Part shown: positions 7,070-8,959 of the stretch, one piece after another
Position numbering within the stretch: position 1 is the first letter of the stretch
Layout of the letters: each line of letters begins with the position of its first letter
Origin: an uncultured Bacteroidota bacterium
GTDB taxonomy: Bacteria > Bacteroidota > Bacteroidia > Chitinophagales > Chitinophagaceae
Assembly: GCA_946479615.1 (NCBI GenBank)
Contig: CAMLGR010000174.1
Coordinates: 1-8,959 of the forward strand
DNA length: 8,959 bases
Direction: 5' to 3'
The notes under the pieces: model-generated
The model's database searches: none
What the model was told of the DNA's origin: nothing
The model's input: the letters and a program-made list of their open reading frames with translations, nothing else
Translations under genes and position numbers: made by a program

Positions 7070-7765
7070 ATGAACAAAGTTGTAGCAAATGCCGATGAAG
7101 CTGTATATGATATTACCAATGGTGCCGTGCTCCTGCTGGGAGGATTTGGTTTATGCGGCATACCGGAAAACAGCATTGCTGCACTGGTAAGAAAAAACAT
7201 ACAGGGTCTTACCTGTATTTCCAATAATGCCGGCGTGGATGATTTTGGTATCGGGTTGATGTTAAAACAAAAACAGGTGAAGAAGATGATCGCTTCTTAT
7301 GTAGGCGAGAATGCAGAGTTTGAACGGCAATTATTAAGTGGTGAAATGGAAGTGGAACTGATCCCGCAGGGAACACTGGCCACCCGTTGCCTGGCTGCCG
7401 GCTATGGAATACCAGCCATCTATACACCAGCAGGAGCAGGAACCGAAGTAGCGAATGGAAAAGAAGTAAGAAATTTTAACGGGAAAGATCATTTGCTGGA
7501 ATATGCCTTTGATGCCGATTATGCAATTGTCAAAGCCTGGAAAGGTGATACAGCCGGCAATCTTATTTATAAAGAGACCGCCAGGAATTTCAATCCCCTG
7601 ATGGCGATGGCAGGAAAAATAACCATTGCCGAAGTGGAAGAACTGGTTCCGGCCGGTACGCTTGCCCCCGATTCCATTCACACACCGGGCATTTATGTCA
7701 ACCGCATCTTCTGCGGAGAGAAGTATGAAAAAAGAATTGAACAACGCACCATAAGAAAAAAATAA
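7070..7765 (+). CDS. scoA: 3-oxoacid (succinyl-CoA:acetoacetate) CoA-transferase, subunit A
   Basis: The 231-residue product is the alpha subunit of a family I CoA-transferase, which with subunit B moves CoA between succinyl-CoA (or another acyl-CoA) and acetoacetate in ketone-body and short-chain acid metabolism in the cytoplasm. It opens with the standard NKVV..ADEAV start and the glycine-rich [10 protein letters not shown] (24-33). It continues with ISNNAG (about 50-55), the SYVGEN segment (about 76-81), [14 protein letters not shown], and the [12 protein letters not shown] stretch typical of this subunit. Length is normal for the bacterial two-subunit form. The start is fixed by alignment with the usual N-terminus. 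No Shine-Dalgarno sequence is seen. scoB begins one base after the stop. It is divergent from the MFS gene across 206 bp. Confidence 0.95.
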   Translation: MNKVVANADEAVYDITNGAVLLLGGFGLCGIPENSIAALVRKNIQGLTCISNNAGVDDFGIGLMLKQKQVKKMIASYVGENAEFERQLLSGEMEVELIPQGTLATRCLAAGYGIPAIYTPAGAGTEVANGKEVRNFNGKDHLLEYAFDADYAIVKAWKGDTAGNLIYKETARNFNPLMAMAGKITIAEVEELVPAGTLAPDSIHTPGIYVNRIFCGEKYEKRIEQRTIRKK

Positions 7766-7766
7766 G

Positions 7767-8423
7767 ATGGCACTCAGCAAGGAACAGATTGCAAAACGGA
7801 TCGCGCAGGAATTGAAGGATGGTTATTATGTGAACCTCGGCATCGGTATTCCCACACTTGTCGCGAATTATATTCCCGATGGTATGCAGGTAACCTTGCA
7901 AAGTGAGAATGGCCTGTTAGGAATCGGCCCCTTCCCGGAAGAAGGCGATGAAAATGCCGATCTTATCAATGCCGGTAAACAAACGGTGACCACTATGCCG
8001 GGTTCAGCCTTTTTTGATTCAGCAATGAGTTTTGGAATGATCCGTGCCGGTAAAATCGATCTCACCGTATTAGGCGCTATGGAAGTGAGTGAACGGGGTG
8101 ATATTGCCAACTGGAAAATACCAGGTGCCATGGTAAAAGGAATGGGCGGCGCAATGGACCTTGTTGCCAGCGCTAAAAATATTATCGTGGCAATGATGCA
8201 TACCAATCCGAAAGGAGCTTCCAAATTATTACCTGCCTGTACATTGCCGCTAACCGGTATTAACTGCGTAAAAAAAATTGTTACTGACCTGGCTGTATTG
8301 GAAATCACTCCCGGTGGTTTTCGTTTACTGGAAAGAGCGCCGGGTGTCAGCGTGGAAGAAATCAGAAGTAAGACAGCCGGCAAGCTGGTTGCAGGTGGTG
8401 AGATTCGTGAGATGATGGTCTAA
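7767..8423 (+). CDS. scoB: 3-oxoacid (succinyl-CoA:acetoacetate) CoA-transferase, subunit B
   Basis: This 218-residue beta subunit completes the CoA-transferase encoded with sco[11 protein letters not shown] (23-32) leads to SENGLLG (46-52), whose Glu47 is the catalytic carboxylate that forms the glutamyl-CoA thioester in this family. [18 protein letters not shown] (103-120) and KGMGGAMDL (124-132) are further signatures. Length is typical and both ends are intact, so the A/B pair should be active. The ATG lies 1 nt after the scoA stop, a spacing that suggests translational coupling and fixed subunit ratio. No intrinsic terminator follows; a repeat array begins about 10 bp after the stop. Confidence 0.96.
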   Translation: MALSKEQIAKRIAQELKDGYYVNLGIGIPTLVANYIPDGMQVTLQSENGLLGIGPFPEEGDENADLINAGKQTVTTMPGSAFFDSAMSFGMIRAGKIDLTVLGAMEVSERGDIANWKIPGAMVKGMGGAMDLVASAKNIIVAMMHTNPKGASKLLPACTLPLTGINCVKKIVTDLAVLEITPGGFRLLERAPGVSVEEIRSKTAGKLVAGGEIREMMV

Positions 8424-8434
8424 GCGGAGCCTTC

Positions 8435-8569
8435 CTGCGGAACAGATGTCCAAATGAGCACCTGCACAGAAGAGGTCAGAGCAACAAATCTTGTGCAGCA
8501 GACGTCCGAGCGAGAAATCTTGCGCAACAGACGTCCGAGCGAGGTCTTGCGCAGCAGACCTCGCGATCC
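8435..8569 (+). repeat. About five degenerate tandem 26-29 bp units after scoB
   Basis: Units of the form ttgcgcagcagacgtccgag repeat head to tail: 8435-8458 and 8459-8485 (each matching at roughly 18 of 24 positions), 8486-8514 and 8515-8543 (29 bp each, near-identical), and 8544-8569 (diverging into GACCTCGCGATCC). The last unit forms the 3' arm of the first hairpin of the larger repeat. Two such units recur at 8738-8767 and 8768-8793. There are no unique spacers, so this is not a CRISPR. Decay is greatest next to scoB, as expected at the edge of an array. Confidence 0.75.
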
Positions 8570-8737
8570 GAAAACACAATGGAACATTCCTATTCATCAG
8601 GGTCGGCTTTGCCAGACCCTGATGGGACACCGCCTTCACCAGACCTGATGCAACATTAGCTTTACTAAAGTGACGGTACAACCGTCTAAATTTGAAATAG
8701 AGTTTTGATACAGTCTTGTGAACAACAGGATTCAAAT
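8521..8737 (+). repeat. Structured repeat of about 217 bp, copy A
   Basis: First full copy of the large direct repeat, about 95% identical to the next copy over about 215 aligned bases (11 substitutions, one 2-nt indel). It contains three hairpins. One is 9 bp with an 8-nt loop (8539-8564). The second is a 10-bp stem extended by GGC-TTT-GCC with one bulged A (8595-8624). The third is GACGGT-aca-ACCGTC (8672-8686). The final 52 bases are identical in both copies and are bracketed by ATTTGAA (8690-8696) and its complement TTCAAAT (8731-8737). No T-tract follows any hairpin, so these are not ordinary terminators. Confidence 0.88.
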
Positions 8738-8744
8738 GAGGTCC

Positions 8745-8959
8745 TGCGCAGCAGACGTCCGAGCGAGGTCTTACGCAGCAGACCTCGCGATCCAAAAACA
8801 ATGGAACATCCTTACTCATCAGGGTCGGCTTTGCCAGACCCTGATGGAACACCGCCTTCACCAGACCTGATGCAATATTAGCTTCACTAAAGTGACGGTG
8901 CAATCGTCTAAATTTGAAATAGAGTTTTGATACAGTCTTGTGAACAACAGGATTCAAAT
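8745..8959 (+). repeat. Structured repeat of about 217 bp, copy B, reaching the window edge
   Basis: Second copy of the large direct repeat, offset 222-224 bp from the first. Its hairpins are at 8763-8788, 8817-8846 and 8894-8908. The first two stems are unchanged; the third has one G-C to G-U change that still pairs in plus-strand RNA. The homology ends exactly at the last base of the window with the ATTCAAAT that in copy A leads straight into the next unit, so further copies probably follow. Confidence 0.88.

Noticed and set aside
8325..8957. Minus-strand 210-codon open frame (TTG start) across the repeat array and the end of scoB
   Set aside because: It runs antisense into scoB and is made of the repeat. 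In the comparable part of the two copies, 8 substitutions give 7 amino-acid changes, and a 2-nt indel puts the remainder in different frames. That is not how a conserved protein repeat behaves.
8435..8959. CRISPR array or integron attC sites
   Set aside because: The short repeats abut with no unique spacers and no cas genes are near. The hairpins lack the paired R/L box layout of attC sites, and no cassette genes or integrase are seen.
8424..8959. Insertion sequence or transposon end
   Set aside because: No transposase frame and no terminal inverted repeats with target duplications were found; the repeats are direct and hairpin-bearing.

Overview
The window looks like a chromosomal segment of a Bacteroidota bacterium, most likely of the Chitinophagaceae type. 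Protein similarity by eye, moderate GC, the near absence of Shine-Dalgarno sequences and several exact matches to the Bacteroidota -7 promoter element TAnnTTTG all point that way. The genus cannot be fixed from sequence alone.

Layout. Positions 1-6863 carry five minus-strand genes. In transcription order they are an MFS transporter (6863-5595), a 773-residue fusion of an amidohydrolase-2 type TIM barrel to a class III (glutamate-1-semialdehyde aminomutase-like) aminotransferase (5556-3235), a second and different MFS transporter (2894-1623), a secreted ThuA-domain protein (1575-655), and a helical, possibly ferritin-like protein whose C-terminus runs off the left edge (617-<1). A strong hairpin/T-tract at 3173-3211 followed by about 280 bp without a convincing gene divides this set into two likely transcription units: MFS1 + fusion, and MFS2 + ThuA + helical protein.

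Across a 206-bp divergent intergenic region, positions 7070-8423 encode on the plus strand the two subunits of a 3-oxoacid (succinyl-CoA:acetoacetate type) CoA-transferase, scoA and scoB, one base apart. They are textbook members of the family. No functional link with the minus-strand cluster is visible beyond adjacency.

Positions 8424-8959 hold no credible gene but a nested repeat array. About five degenerate 26-29 bp units begin soon after the scoB stop, and a unit of about 217 bp occurs twice (8521-8737 and 8745-8959) at about 95% identity. Each copy contains conserved hairpins. The 11 differences between copies are all transitions and fall where they leave the stems intact in plus-strand RNA, while the open frame on the opposite strand is scrambled by a 2-nt indel and by mostly amino-acid-changing differences. 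It is best read as a structured non-coding repeat that probably continues past the right edge.

How the genes might work together: the cluster pairs two importers/exporters with a two-headed enzyme (metal-dependent hydrolase or decarboxylase plus a PLP enzyme), a secreted ThuA protein and a helical possible metalloprotein. This suggests uptake and processing of a small amino- or amido-containing compound, possibly a carbohydrate derivative. The substrate is unknown and this is inference.
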